A stretch of DNA of 34,163 nt from Fen-1077 sp050014355 (GTDB taxonomy: Bacteria > Chloroflexota > Dehalococcoidia > Dehalococcoidales > RBG-16-60-22). The notes under the pieces are model-generated. The model had not been told where the DNA came from. It saw nothing but the letters and a program-made list of their open reading frames with translations, and did no database searches. The stretch lies in NCBI GenBank assembly GCA_050014355.1, contig JBEKDL010000011.1, forward strand, positions 1 through 34,163, read 5' to 3'. Position numbers and translations under genes: made by a program. Below are positions 8,479 to 17,221 of the stretch, in pieces; within the stretch, counting starts at the first letter, position 1; each line of letters starts with the position of its first letter.

Positions 8479-10686
8479 ATGTCCAAAATAATTGCATCGG
8501 CAGCCATCAGAGGAGCCCACAAGATAGTCAATCAGGTCGAAAAGAAGTGGAAAGAGGCGATGGACAAATGGGGGGCCAACGAACCGGTCGGCTTCCCCAA
8601 TACCGCCTACTACCTGCCCATCATCTACGGCATTTCCGGCATGAAAGTGCAGAAACTGGGTGACATGGAGGCCGTCCTCAAGAAATGTAAAGCTCTCCTC
8701 CCGCCGCCGGTCAAAGAGCAGCATCACCTGCCCTACCTGGGGCCTACCCTGGATGCCGGCATGATTACCTTCTGGGCGGAAGAGCTCATCGAGGCCATCA
8801 GGTACCTGGAAAACCCCAACTTTTACCTGCGTGGCGAAGACGTGACCGAAAGCAACATCTGGCTCGGCGCCGCGGATGACGTCATCATGAGGAAACGCGG
8901 CGTGGAGTTCGTCGACGGCACCGCCCCTGGCTTTGCCGCCATACTCGGCGCCGCCCCGACGATAGAAATCGCCAAAAACATCGCCGAGGAGCTCCAGAAG
9001 AAAAACCTTTACGTCTTCATGGCCAGCGAGCATAAGGGACAAAGGTTCTCCGAGCAGCTCGTCAAGGCCGGCGTCCAGATAGGCTGGGGCACCCGTCTGG
9101 TCTCCTTCGGACCGGATGTCAGCGCCACGGTGTTCGCCATGGGCTTCGCCACCCGGGCTGCCATGTCCTTCGGCGGCATCGAAGCAGGCGATTATCGTAA
9201 AATCCTTATTTATAACAAAGACCGCGTTTTCGCTTTCGCCATGACCATGGGTGATGTCACCGACGAGTGGTACGCTAACGGCGCCGGCGCCATCAACTGG
9301 GGCTTCCCCGTTATCGCCGATACGCCCATTCCCGAAATACTGCCCACCGGTATCTGTACCTATGAGCACGTCGTGTCCAATATCGCTCACAATGAAATCG
9401 TCAACAAGGCCATTGAAGTCAGGGGTCTGAAGGTAAACGTCACCGAGATACCGATACCGGTAGCCTTCGGGCCTGCCTTCGAGGGCGAAAGAGTCCGCGG
9501 CGATGATATCTACTTCGAGGCTGGCGGCGGCCGCACCCACATGGTGGAATGGGTGACGAGCAAGCGCATGGACGAAGTCGAGGACGGCAAGGTCGAGATA
9601 ATCGGCCCCGACCTCGACACCATCAAGGTCGGCTCGCGGTTGCCCTTCGCCATTAACGTCGAGGTGGCTGGCCGCCAGATGCAGGACGATTACGAGCCAA
9701 TCCTGGAGCGCCAGATTCACCACCTCATCAACTACGCCCAGGGCGTCATGCATATCGGACAGAGGGACATCGCCTGGATTCGCGTTAGCAAACAGGCCGT
9801 GGAAAAAGGCTTCCGCTTAAAGCACATCGGCGTCATCCTGCACGCCAAGCTGCACCAGGACTTCGGCCGCATCTTCGATAAATTACAGGTCAAGCTCTAT
9901 ACGGAGCCTGCCAAGGTCGATGCAATCCTGGAAAAAGCCAGGGCCGTCTATAAAATCAGGGATGCCCGCATCGAAGGCATGACCGACGAGACGGTCGATA
10001 TTTACTATTCCTGCACGTTGTGCCAGTCCTTCGCCCCGAGCCACGTCTGCGTTATCAGCCCGGAGAGGACGGGACTCTGCGGCTCCTATAACTGGATGGA
10101 CTGCAAGGCCGCCTACGAAATCAATCCCACCGGCCCCAACCAGCCGGTGCCGAAGGGTGAGGTCATTGACGCGAAGCTCGGCCAGTGGAAGGGCGTCAAC
10201 GAGTTCGTCACCAAGGCTTCCCGCGGCAAGATAGACCACTACAATTTCTACAGCATCGTCCACGACCCGATGACCACCTGCGGCTGCTGCGAGGCTATCG
10301 CCGCCGTATTGCCCATGTGCAACGGCATCATGACCGTCAACCGCGATTATACCGGCGATACTCCCTGCGGCATGAAGTTCACCACGCTGGCCGGTACCAT
10401 CGGCGGCGGCTTGAGCACGCCGGGCTTCGTGGGCCACGGAAAATACAACACCACGCAGCGCAAGTTCGCGGCCGCGGAAGGCGGCCTGCTGCGCATGGTC
10501 TGGATGCCTAAAATACTCAAGGAGGAAATCGGCGACCATTTCAAAAAGCGCGCCGCCGAACTGGGCGTACCCGACCTACTCGACAGAATAGCTGACGAGA
10601 CCGTAGGCATTACCGAGGACGCCATCCTGCCCTTCCTCCAGCAGAAAGACCATCCTGCCCTGAAAATGGACCCGATACTGGGATAA
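8479..10686 (+). CDS. acsB: Acetyl-CoA synthase (CODH/ACS alpha/beta)
   Basis: This enzyme joins CO, a methyl group from the corrinoid protein, and CoA into acetyl-CoA. The protein is full length (735 residues) with an ATG start after AAGGAGA. All six A-cluster cysteines are visible: Cys512, Cys515, Cys524, Cys534, Cys601 and Cys603. Their spacing equals that of Moorella AcsB (506, 509, 518, 528, 595, 597) with a constant offset of six. The bridging Cys-Gly-Cys is followed by an additional Cys604 (TTCGCCEAIAA). The N-terminal domain that contacts AcsA is present, so this is the bacterial three-domain form and not the short archaeal CdhC. A hairpin repeat separates it from acsC. Confidence 0.97.
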   Translation: MSKIIASAAIRGAHKIVNQVEKKWKEAMDKWGANEPVGFPNTAYYLPIIYGISGMKVQKLGDMEAVLKKCKALLPPPVKEQHHLPYLGPTLDAGMITFWAEELIEAIRYLENPNFYLRGEDVTESNIWLGAADDVIMRKRGVEFVDGTAPGFAAILGAAPTIEIAKNIAEELQKKNLYVFMASEHKGQRFSEQLVKAGVQIGWGTRLVSFGPDVSATVFAMGFATRAAMSFGGIEAGDYRKILIYNKDRVFAFAMTMGDVTDEWYANGAGAINWGFPVIADTPIPEILPTGICTYEHVVSNIAHNEIVNKAIEVRGLKVNVTEIPIPVAFGPAFEGERVRGDDIYFEAGGGRTHMVEWVTSKRMDEVEDGKVEIIGPDLDTIKVGSRLPFAINVEVAGRQMQDDYEPILERQIHHLINYAQGVMHIGQRDIAWIRVSKQAVEKGFRLKHIGVILHAKLHQDFGRIFDKLQVKLYTEPAKVDAILEKARAVYKIRDARIEGMTDETVDIYYSCTLCQSFAPSHVCVISPERTGLCGSYNWMDCKAAYEINPTGPNQPVPKGEVIDAKLGQWKGVNEFVTKASRGKIDHYNFYSIVHDPMTTCGCCEAIAAVLPMCNGIMTVNRDYTGDTPCGMKFTTLAGTIGGGLSTPGFVGHGKYNTTQRKFAAAEGGLLRMVWMPKILKEEIGDHFKKRAAELGVPDLLDRIADETVGITEDAILPFLQQKDHPALKMDPILG

Positions 10687-10715
10687 GAGAGGATTAACAA
10701 TATAGTGAACGGCGG

Positions 10716-10817
10716 TCATTGCGAGGAGCGTAGCGACGCGGCAATCTCAACGACTGATATAATTCGGTGTAAGGGATTGCCACGCCTCCCGACTGCGGTC
10801 GGGATGGCTCGCAATGA
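10716..10817. repeat. TCATTGCGAG inverted repeat, copy 2 (acsB/acsC spacer)
   Basis: Outer arms TCATTGCGAG (10716-10725) and CTCGCAATGA (10808-10817) are perfect complements. Inner GCAATCTC and GGGATTGC also largely pair. The right half carries an extra hairpin, CCCGACTGCGGTCGGG. The repeat lies wholly between acsB and acsC, with the acsC ribosome site AAGGAGA just after it. If transcribed it would form a strong stem in the middle of the acs message. Confidence 0.85.
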
Positions 10818-10842
10818 CAATCGTTGGTGAAAGGAGACCAGC

Positions 10843-12189
10843 ATGGCACTGACCGGTATAGAAATCTTCAAGCTTCTGCCCAAGACCAACTGCGGCCAAT
10901 GCGGCGTGCCTACCTGCCTTGCCTTCGCCATGGCGTTAGCGGCAGGCAAAGCCGAATTAAGCAAGTGCCCCACTGTTTCGGAGGAAGCCAAGGCCAAACT
11001 TTCGGAGGCTGCGGCACCTCCCATTCTGCCGGTGACCATCGGCGTGGGGGATAAAGCGGTAAAAATCGGGGGCGAAACGGTCATGTCCCGCCACGAAAAG
11101 AGGTTCGAGAACCCGCCCGGCATCGCTCTCCTTATCGGCGACGACATGCCGGAGGCTGAAATCAACGCCAGGCTGGAGCGCTTTAAAACCCTCGAGTACG
11201 AAAGGGTGGGGCTTAAATTGCGCGGCAATATATTGGCGCTAAGAGCCGGCTCGAGTGACCCCGCCAAATTCGCCGCCCTGGCAAACAAGGTCAAGAGCGC
11301 CAGTGACGCACCGATTATTTTAATCAGCCCGAGCGTTGAAGTCCTCACCGCCGGCGCCAAAGCCTGTGCGGAACGCAAACCATTAATTTACGCCGCCACT
11401 AAAGACAACATCGACCAGATAGCCGCGCTGGCTAAGGAGACCGGCTGCCCGGTGGCCGCTAAAGCGGCGAACCTGGAAGAGCTGGCCGCCCTGACCGAAA
11501 AACTGGCCGCGGCCGGTATTAAAAACATCGTGCTGGACTCCGGCGCCCGGACCGTGAAACAGGCGTTACAGGACCAGATAGTTATCCGCAGCGCCGCCCT
11601 CAATAAAAAGTACCGCCCCCTGGGCTACCCCACCATCGTCCAGCCGCGGGAGATGACCGATAACCCCATGAAAGAGGCCATGATTGCCGCCATGTTCATC
11701 GCCAAATACGCGGGCATTATCGTCCTTTCCGATTTCCACGGCGAAAGCCTCTTCCCCCTGCTGGTGGCAAGGCTCAATATCTATACCGACCCGCAGCGGC
11801 CGCTGGCTACCACCCAAGGCATTTATGAAATCAATAACCCGAACGAAAACTCGCCGTTGATGGTGACGTCTAACTTCTCGCTCACCTACTTCATCGTCTC
11901 CGGAGAAATCGAGAACAGCAAGGTGCCCAGCTATCTTTATGTCAAGGATACCGAAGGGCTTTCGGTCATGACCTCATGGGCGGCCGGCAAGTTCTCCGCC
12001 GATATCATCGGTCCCGCTATCAAAAAGAGCGGCATCGAAAATAAAATCAAGCACCGCAAGCTCATCATCCCGGGCTACATCGCCGCCGAGAGCGGCGGCC
12101 TTGAGGAAGAGCTGCCCGGCTGGGAGATACTGGTCGGTCCCAGAGATGCTTCCAACCTTCCCGCCTATCTCAAGAATTGGAAAGCTTAA
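10843..12189 (+). CDS. acsC: Corrinoid iron-sulfur protein large subunit (CODH/ACS gamma)
   Basis: This large subunit of the corrinoid/iron-sulfur protein partners AcsD and shuttles the methyl group to AcsB. An N-terminal [4Fe-4S] domain has Cys17, Cys20, Cys25 and Cys42 (TNCGQCGVPTC then SKCP), the cluster that reactivates Co(II). A TIM-barrel domain and a C-terminal cobamide-binding domain follow. 448 residues is the normal length. The start is ATG with AAGGAGA nine bases upstream. It lies 9 bases before acsE and is separated from acsB by a repeat hairpin. Confidence 0.96.
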   Translation: MALTGIEIFKLLPKTNCGQCGVPTCLAFAMALAAGKAELSKCPTVSEEAKAKLSEAAAPPILPVTIGVGDKAVKIGGETVMSRHEKRFENPPGIALLIGDDMPEAEINARLERFKTLEYERVGLKLRGNILALRAGSSDPAKFAALANKVKSASDAPIILISPSVEVLTAGAKACAERKPLIYAATKDNIDQIAALAKETGCPVAAKAANLEELAALTEKLAAAGIKNIVLDSGARTVKQALQDQIVIRSAALNKKYRPLGYPTIVQPREMTDNPMKEAMIAAMFIAKYAGIIVLSDFHGESLFPLLVARLNIYTDPQRPLATTQGIYEINNPNENSPLMVTSNFSLTYFIVSGEIENSKVPSYLYVKDTEGLSVMTSWAAGKFSADIIGPAIKKSGIENKIKHRKLIIPGYIAAESGGLEEELPGWEILVGPRDASNLPAYLKNWKA

Positions 12190-12198
12190 GGAGGCAGG

Positions 12199-13077
12199 AT
12201 GATTCTCATCGGGGAAAACCTAAACGTAATTTCGCAAACCCTGGGCCCGGCGCTTAAAGAGAGACAGGCCGGCCCGATTCAGGAGATGGCCAGGGCGGAG
12301 ACCGCCGCCGGCATCGACCTGATCGACCTCAATATCGGTCCCGCGCGCAAGGGCGGAGACGCCCTTATGGCGTGGGTGGTCGATACAGTGCAAAGCGCCA
12401 CCGGTAAAATGCTGTCCCTGGACACCACCAACCTGGACGCCATGGAAGCAGGACTGAAAGTCCGGAAAGGGCCGGTGCTGATGAACTCCGTCTCCTTGCA
12501 GACCAGCCGCATCGACCGGGGCCTGGAGATGGCCAATAAATTTAACGCCGACCTCATCGGTCTGCTCTGGAGCAACGAAGGCATGCCCCGCGATGTCAAC
12601 GAAAGGGCGATGAACACCGTCGATTTCGTCTATAAAGCCAACGCGGCGGGCATCCCCAACGAAAGAATCTGGATTGACCCCATTGCCAGCCCGGTGTCCG
12701 TGGAAATCAACCAGGTCAAGGCCTGCGTGGAGTTTATGACCATGCTGGGCGAAATCGCCCCGGGCTGCAAGTCCACCGTAGGGCTCTCTAACGTCTCCAA
12801 CGGCGCCCCTACAGAGTTGCGCCCCTGGCTCAATCGCGTTTACATGATTATGCTCATGCGCGGCGGGCTTTACTCGGCCATCGTCGACGCTTTTGATAAA
12901 GACCTGATGGCCATTGCCCGGGGACAGCGGCTGGACATCGTAAGTCTGGTACACCGGATGATGGACGGGGAAAAAGTGGATATTGCCTCCCTGCCTGAAG
13001 AAATGGCCAACTACGCTAAAACCGTTCGGGTGCTGAAGGGCGATTCACTCTACTCGCACGCCTGGCTGCAAGAATAG
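12199..13077 (+). CDS. acsE: Methyl-THF:corrinoid iron-sulfur protein methyltransferase
   Basis: This enzyme transfers the N5-methyl group of methyl-THF to the cobalt of AcsCD. The pterin-binding TIM barrel is recognisable: IGENLNVI at the start, DLIDLNIGPA, LSLDTTNLDAMEAGL, VLMNSVS, WIDPIASP and VGLSNVSNG, which match the folate-binding Asp and Asn positions of Moorella MeTr. It has 292 residues against about 262 for Moorella; much of the extra length is a C-terminal helical extension after the barrel. The start is ATG with AAGGAGG directly upstream and only 9 bases after acsC, so the two are almost certainly co-translated. Confidence 0.94.
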   Translation: MILIGENLNVISQTLGPALKERQAGPIQEMARAETAAGIDLIDLNIGPARKGGDALMAWVVDTVQSATGKMLSLDTTNLDAMEAGLKVRKGPVLMNSVSLQTSRIDRGLEMANKFNADLIGLLWSNEGMPRDVNERAMNTVDFVYKANAAGIPNERIWIDPIASPVSVEINQVKACVEFMTMLGEIAPGCKSTVGLSNVSNGAPTELRPWLNRVYMIMLMRGGLYSAIVDAFDKDLMAIARGQRLDIVSLVHRMMDGEKVDIASLPEEMANYAKTVRVLKGDSLYSHAWLQE

Positions 13078-13093
13078 AAATATCTTTTATTAA

Positions 13094-13738
13094 ATGACCA
13101 AGCAACATTTAAAGCTGCCGGAACGCAATGTGCGGGAATTTGCCCACGAACTGGCCTATAAGCTCGCCCGCGAGCAACTGGCCGCGATTGCTGATATCCG
13201 AAGCCAGTGCGAAAAGAGCGGCGGGCAGTACCTGCCAGACCGCAAGGCCGTGACCGTTGTGTATCTGGACCGGAATTATCAAATCTCCTTGCCTGATGGC
13301 GAGGTGACCTTGGCTGGCTCACCGGAGGCCATGCCGCTAAAAGATAAAATCCTGTTATTACACTATTTCACGCGCGCTAAAGGCACACCGCTGACGGGCC
13401 AAATGATTACCTATAAAGAGCTGCATGAAGGCATTAACTACTATCCGACTTTTTTTAAAAGAGCGATAGACCCTGTCGTCAACCGCTTTAAGGACGAGCC
13501 TCAAAAGCTGCTGGACGCGGGGAGACGGCTGGGCGGGCGGCCGGCCGATTACGGCGACAGCGCGGTGACCATCCCCGCTTTTGCGCGCGTGCCCCTGACC
13601 TTCGTCCTGTGGCGGGGGGACAAGGAGTTTGCCCCGGACGGCAACATCATGTTCGATAGCACTATCCCTGACTATCTGCCGACGGAAGACATCACCATAC
13701 TCTGCGAAGTGATTGCCTGGCGGCTTGTCAGGCTCTAG
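13094..13738 (+). CDS. DUF3786 family protein
   Basis: This 214-residue protein resembles the DUF3786 family, found in anaerobes and of unknown function. Supporting segments include VVYLDRNYQISLPDGEV, LLLHYFTRAKGTPLTG, YPTFFKRAIDPVVNRF, a central Gly-rich turn (GRRLGGRPADYGD) and VPLTFVLWRGDKEFAPDG. There are no membrane segments. The only Cys residues are isolated. It follows acsE after 16 bases with no clear Shine-Dalgarno before its ATG, suggesting translation coupled to acsE. The position suggests a link to corrinoid or CODH chemistry, but nothing in the sequence identifies a reaction. Confidence 0.8.
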   Translation: MTKQHLKLPERNVREFAHELAYKLAREQLAAIADIRSQCEKSGGQYLPDRKAVTVVYLDRNYQISLPDGEVTLAGSPEAMPLKDKILLLHYFTRAKGTPLTGQMITYKELHEGINYYPTFFKRAIDPVVNRFKDEPQKLLDAGRRLGGRPADYGDSAVTIPAFARVPLTFVLWRGDKEFAPDGNIMFDSTIPDYLPTEDITILCEVIAWRLVRL

Positions 13739-13757
13739 AAAGACGGAGGTGATTACT

Positions 13758-14246
13758 CTGACTAAAGATACGCTGACCAAAGCCGATGTACAGGACAGAC
13801 TGAAGGAAGTTTTTTCTCATTTTAAAGGGGAAAAACACGAGCTTATCACTGTTTTACAGGAGACCCAGGATAAGTTCCGCTATCTGCCGGCGGCCGCCAT
13901 ACAAGATATCTCGCAGTTTTTAAACGTGCCGGAGGCCACCATCTACGGCGTCGCCACGTTCTACGCCCAGTTCAAGCTGACGCCCCTGGGTAAACGGGTG
14001 ATACGCGTTTGCCGCGGCACCGCCTGCCACGTGCGCGGCTCGGCCAAAGTGCTGGCGGAAATGGAAAAACAGCTGGGCATCAAGGCCGGCGAGACCACGC
14101 CCGACATGGAATACACGCTGGAGACCGTGGCCTGCATCGGTGCCTGCGCCTTAGCGCCCACCACGACCATCGATGATGAGACCTTCGGCAAAATGACGAC
14201 CAAGAAGGTCGCGGAGGTTTTAGGTGATAGAAAAAAAGCAGCTTAA
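13758..14246 (+). CDS. nuoE: NuoE/HndA-like [2Fe-2S] subunit, probable CTG start
   Basis: This is a thioredoxin-fold [2Fe-2S] protein of the NuoE/HndA/HydC type that passes electrons between a NuoF-like flavoprotein and a partner. Four cluster cysteines are seen in VCRGTACHVRG and ACIGACALAP. The start is unusual. GGAGGTGAT (13745-13753) is a near-perfect Shine-Dalgarno, and the only start-like codon at correct distance is CTG at 13758. GTG at 13749 overlaps the ribosome site itself, and TTG at 13713 overlaps DUF3786 with no site. With the CTG the product has 162 residues, as expected for the family. The end overlaps nuoF by 23 bases. Confidence 0.88.
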   Translation: MTKDTLTKADVQDRLKEVFSHFKGEKHELITVLQETQDKFRYLPAAAIQDISQFLNVPEATIYGVATFYAQFKLTPLGKRVIRVCRGTACHVRGSAKVLAEMEKQLGIKAGETTPDMEYTLETVACIGACALAPTTTIDDETFGKMTTKKVAEVLGDRKKAA

Positions 14247-16116
14247 AGATAACCAGCACGCCATTTATATCTGCCAGGGGACGGGCTGCGTCTCCGGTAA
14301 GTCGCTCGAGATTACCGAGGCCCTGAAAAAGGCTATTACCGAACGGGGACTTACAGGTGTTGAAGTGGGCTTTACCGGCTGCCACGGCTTTTGCGAGCAG
14401 GGGCCGGTGGCCATCGTCCAGCCGGAAGACATCTTTTACGGGCACGTCGCTGTCGCCGACGTCCCGGACATCGTCAACTCGCACCTGGCGGGCGGCCAGC
14501 CGGTAGAGCGCCTTTATTACAAAGACCCCGTCACCGGGCAGGCTGTCCCGTATCATAAGGACATCAGGTTCTACAGTATGCAGCAGCGCATCATCCTGCG
14601 CAACTGCGGCCGCATCAACCCCGAGATAATCGAGGACTACGTCGCTACTGGCGGCTACGAGTCCCTGAAAAAAGTGCTCAAGGAAATGACCCCGGAGCAG
14701 GTCATTGATGAACTTAAGCGCTCCGGCCTGCGCGGGCGCGGCGGGGCCGGCTTTCCCACGGGCACCAAGTGGGAGTTCTGCCACAACGTCAAGGCCGACC
14801 AGAAATACATGATCTGCAACGCCGACGAAGGCGACCCCGGCGCTTTCATGGACCGCAGCACCATGGAGGGCGACCCTAATACCGTCCTCGAAGGGATGAC
14901 CATCGCCGCCTACGCTATCGGCGCTTCCGAGGGATACGTTTATATCCGCGCGGAATACCCGCTCGCCGTGAAACGGGTGCGCCTGGCCATCAAGCAGGCC
15001 GAGGAAAAGGGCTTCAGCGGTGATAATATCCTGGGCTCGAATTTCAGCTTCCATATCCATATCAAGGAGGGCGCCGGCGCTTTTGTCTGCGGGGAAGAGA
15101 CGGCCCTCATGGCCTCCGTCGAAGGCAAGCGAGGGATGCCCCGCTCGCGTCCTCCCTTCCCGGCTGTCTCCGGTCTCTGGGGCAAGCCGACCACCATCAA
15201 CAACGTCAAGTCGCTGGCCAGCGTGCCGGTTATCATCGCTAAAGGCGCGGAATGGTACGCCAGCACGGGCACCGAAAAGAGCAAGGGGACGGCTGTCTTC
15301 GCCCTGACAGGAAAAATCGCCAACAGCGGGCTGATTGAAGTGCCGATGGGCATCAAGCTCGAGAAAATCATTTATGAAATCGGCGGCGGCATTCTCGGCG
15401 GCAAGAAATTCAAGGCCGTCCAGTGCGGCGGCCCTTCCGGGGGCTGTTTACCCGCCGAACACCTCGATAAATCGGTCGACTACGAGTCGCTGGCTGCCGC
15501 GGGCGCGATGATGGGCTCGGGCGGTATGGTCGTCATGGACGAGGACACCTGCATGGTGGATGTTGCCCGCTACTTCATGACCTTTATCCAGTCCGAGTCC
15601 TGCGGCAAGTGTGTCCCCTGCCGCGTGGGCACCAAGCAGATGCTGACCATCCTGGAAAGAATCACCAACGGCGAGGGTAAACCGGAAGATATCCCTGTGC
15701 TCCAGAAGCTTGCCGATGATATCAAAGCCGGGTCGCTCTGCCAGCTGGGGCAGACGGCGCCCAATCCCATCCTGACTACCCTGCGCTATTTTAAAAGCGA
15801 GTACGAGGCGCACATTAACGAGAAGTTCTGCCCTGCCCTGGTGTGCCCGAAGCTGATAAATTTCTACATCATGCCGGAGAAGTGCCAGGGCTGCGGCATT
15901 TGCCTGCGCTCCTGCCCCGCCGAGGCCATCGTGGGCGGCAAGAGAATGGTGCACGTCATCAACCAGGAAAAATGCGCCAAGTGCGGCACCTGCCTGGAAG
16001 TCTGCCCGGAGCGCTTTGCAGCCATCGTGAAAGTATCCGGCAAAAAGCTGGATGTTCCCGCCGAACCTACGCCGGTAATAGCGGAAAAACCTAAAGCGGC
16101 GGCTGAAAATAAGTAG
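14224..16116 (+). CDS. nuoF: NuoF/HndC-like NADH-binding flavoprotein with extra ferredoxin domains
   Basis: This 630-residue NAD(P)H-oxidising flavoprotein is of the type in bifurcating hydrogenases and formate dehydrogenases. Domains in order: an N-terminal [2Fe-2S] thioredoxin-like domain (Cys17, Cys22, Cys53, Cys57); the NuoF core with FMN/NADH motif GRGGAGFPTG at 171-180 and NADEGDPGAFMDRS; an SLBB region; the [4Fe-4S] motif SCGKCVPCR with a later Cys in SLCQLGQ; and a C-terminal 2[4Fe-4S] ferredoxin (CQGCGICLRSCP, CAKCGTCLEVCP). The GTG start overlaps nuoE. No hydrogenase, NuoG-like or formate dehydrogenase catalytic subunit is in the window, so its electron partner is unknown. It closes the + strand WLP cluster. 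Confidence 0.93.
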   Translation: MIEKKQLKDNQHAIYICQGTGCVSGKSLEITEALKKAITERGLTGVEVGFTGCHGFCEQGPVAIVQPEDIFYGHVAVADVPDIVNSHLAGGQPVERLYYKDPVTGQAVPYHKDIRFYSMQQRIILRNCGRINPEIIEDYVATGGYESLKKVLKEMTPEQVIDELKRSGLRGRGGAGFPTGTKWEFCHNVKADQKYMICNADEGDPGAFMDRSTMEGDPNTVLEGMTIAAYAIGASEGYVYIRAEYPLAVKRVRLAIKQAEEKGFSGDNILGSNFSFHIHIKEGAGAFVCGEETALMASVEGKRGMPRSRPPFPAVSGLWGKPTTINNVKSLASVPVIIAKGAEWYASTGTEKSKGTAVFALTGKIANSGLIEVPMGIKLEKIIYEIGGGILGGKKFKAVQCGGPSGGCLPAEHLDKSVDYESLAAAGAMMGSGGMVVMDEDTCMVDVARYFMTFIQSESCGKCVPCRVGTKQMLTILERITNGEGKPEDIPVLQKLADDIKAGSLCQLGQTAPNPILTTLRYFKSEYEAHINEKFCPALVCPKLINFYIMPEKCQGCGICLRSCPAEAIVGGKRMVHVINQEKCAKCGTCLEVCPERFAAIVKVSGKKLDVPAEPTPVIAEKPKAAAENK

Positions 16117-16130
16117 CAAGTAACAAAATA

Positions 16131-16235
16131 GGCGGGATTCCTGTACCTGAATAACGTCTTTCCCGCGCAGGCGGGAATCCAGTTAGGAAAAAAACACCCT
16201 TACCTTACCCTACCCTCTCCCTTGAAGGGAGAGGA
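16131..16235. repeat. Intergenic hairpin repeats after nuoF
   Basis: TTCCCGC (16160-16166) and GCGGGAA (16171-16177) form a perfect 7-bp stem. A related GCGGGATTCC block lies at its left. A second stem, CTCTCCC (16215-16221) with GGGAGAG (16227-16233), follows. Neither is followed by a T-run on the + strand, so they look like REP-like repeats rather than classic terminators. They may still limit read-through between nuoF and the convergent methyltransferase unit. Confidence 0.55.
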
Positions 16236-16240
16236 GATAC

Positions 16241-16324
16241 TTATTGATTTTTCCCCCCTTCCTGCAACAGCCTCTGCGCGGTAACCGCCGCGATAGCGCC
16301 GTCCCCTATCGCCGCAATTATCAT
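16241..16324 (-). pseudogene. Remnant duplicate of the thioredoxin reductase C-terminus
   Basis: On the minus strand this reads MIIAAIGDGAIAAVTAQRLL followed by QEGGKNQ and a stop. It matches the C-terminal residues of the reductase at 17222-18139 (VVTAVGDGAIAAITAQRLL then QEEG). At DNA level a block of about 24 bases is identical and the rest differs mostly at third positions. No upstream part of a reductase precedes it; instead the methyltransferase stop codon overlaps its ATG (ATGA). It is best read as a leftover 3' piece of a second reductase gene or of a partial duplication. Translation as a 27-aa peptide cannot be excluded. Confidence 0.8.
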
Positions 16325-17130
16325 GTTCTTTTTTTCGCTACACTGAAATGAACCGGTGCGTTCATCCAGATACCCCGGTCAGTGCGTAGAGATTCAACTT
16401 CCGCAAGATGCTCGGCCTTGAATTTCTCAAGCTTGTCGGGACTCAGACGATTGAGGATGAACTTGATAGCCGTAGAGGTCATCTCCTGCCAGTAGGCATG
16501 CGCATCTTCAAAATAATATCCAAGCTGCTCGGTGACTATTTTTATCTCTGCCAGACCAGCTTGTTTGAGGAATTCCCTGCATTTGTCCGTTGTATCCGTT
16601 CTCTCAGTGGGTGATTGGCCTGACTGTGCTTGTCCTTCATATTGAGCGAGACGCTCATTGAAAAGTTTATTAAGGGGCTGCATGTAACCCACTCCGAAAC
16701 TGGTGAAAGCCAGTGTGCCCCCTGTCTTCAAAACGCGATGCCATTCATGGAGTGCTTTAGGTATGTCCCTGAGAAAGAATATCGACGAGGCGCAAATTAC
16801 CACGTCGAAACTATTATCATCAAATTCCAATACTTCAGCGTCTCCCGGGCGATAGTCCACGTTTGATAGACCCGCCGCCACAGTCTTTTTCCTGGCTATA
16901 TCCAGCATTTTATCGGCGATATCTACGCCGGCAACCCTTCCTTTATCTCCTACCGCCCGTGCCGCCGCCATGGTAGCCCAACCGGTGCCGCAGGCCACGT
17001 CAAGGACACGCTGTCCCGGGACAAGTTTTGCTCTTACAACCAACCTTTCCGCAACATTACGGAGAAACTTCACATTATCATAAACATCATGGACCAAATT
17101 GAAGCCTGGTTCCGGACGTTTTTCGGTCAT
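16321..17130 (-). CDS. Class I SAM-dependent methyltransferase (UbiE-like)
   Basis: This 269-residue methyltransferase has an N-terminal Rossmann fold. Motif I is VLDVACGTGWATMAAA, followed by the acidic residue region VAGVDIADKML, motif II-like PGDAEVLEFDDNSFDVV, and HEWHRVLKTGGTLAF. Sequence alone does not give the substrate; small-molecule methylation (quinone, arsenic or other) is typical of the group. The ATG start has GGGAGGT about 5 bases upstream, and the gene has its own extended -10 promoter. Base composition is somewhat lower in GC than in neighbouring genes. It sits between a complete reductase gene and a duplicated fragment of that gene's 3' end, which suggests that it was inserted or rearranged into place. 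Confidence 0.85.
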   Translation of the reverse strand: MTEKRPEPGFNLVHDVYDNVKFLRNVAERLVVRAKLVPGQRVLDVACGTGWATMAAARAVGDKGRVAGVDIADKMLDIARKKTVAAGLSNVDYRPGDAEVLEFDDNSFDVVICASSIFFLRDIPKALHEWHRVLKTGGTLAFTSFGVGYMQPLNKLFNERLAQYEGQAQSGQSPTERTDTTDKCREFLKQAGLAEIKIVTEQLGYYFEDAHAYWQEMTSTAIKFILNRLSPDKLEKFKAEHLAEVESLRTDRGIWMNAPVHFSVAKKRT

Positions 17131-17157
17131 ATAATACCTCCCACGGGACGTTGCATT

Positions 17158-17186
17158 ATTATAACACTGATTACAGAATTCAAGAA
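17158..17186 (-). promoter_or_regulatory. Promoter of the methyltransferase gene
   Basis: On the minus strand an extended -10, TGTTATAAT, has its TATAAT at 17163-17158. A weak -35, TTCTTG (17186-17181), lies 17 bp upstream. It gives a leader of about 20 bases before the ATG at 17130. This implies transcription of the methyltransferase apart from the upstream reductase. Confidence 0.5.
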
Positions 17187-17221
17187 AACCTTTTTAAAGT
17201 GGTATAAAAGTGTGTTGCTTT

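Noticed and set aside
8326..9753. Long minus-strand open frame opposite acsA/acsB (475 codons)
   Set aside because: It is a GC-rich antisense shadow of acsB without family features or a ribosome site.
16160..16177. Hairpin after nuoF as a rho-independent terminator
   Set aside because: The stem is followed by AATCCAG rather than a T-tract; it fits a REP-like repeat better.
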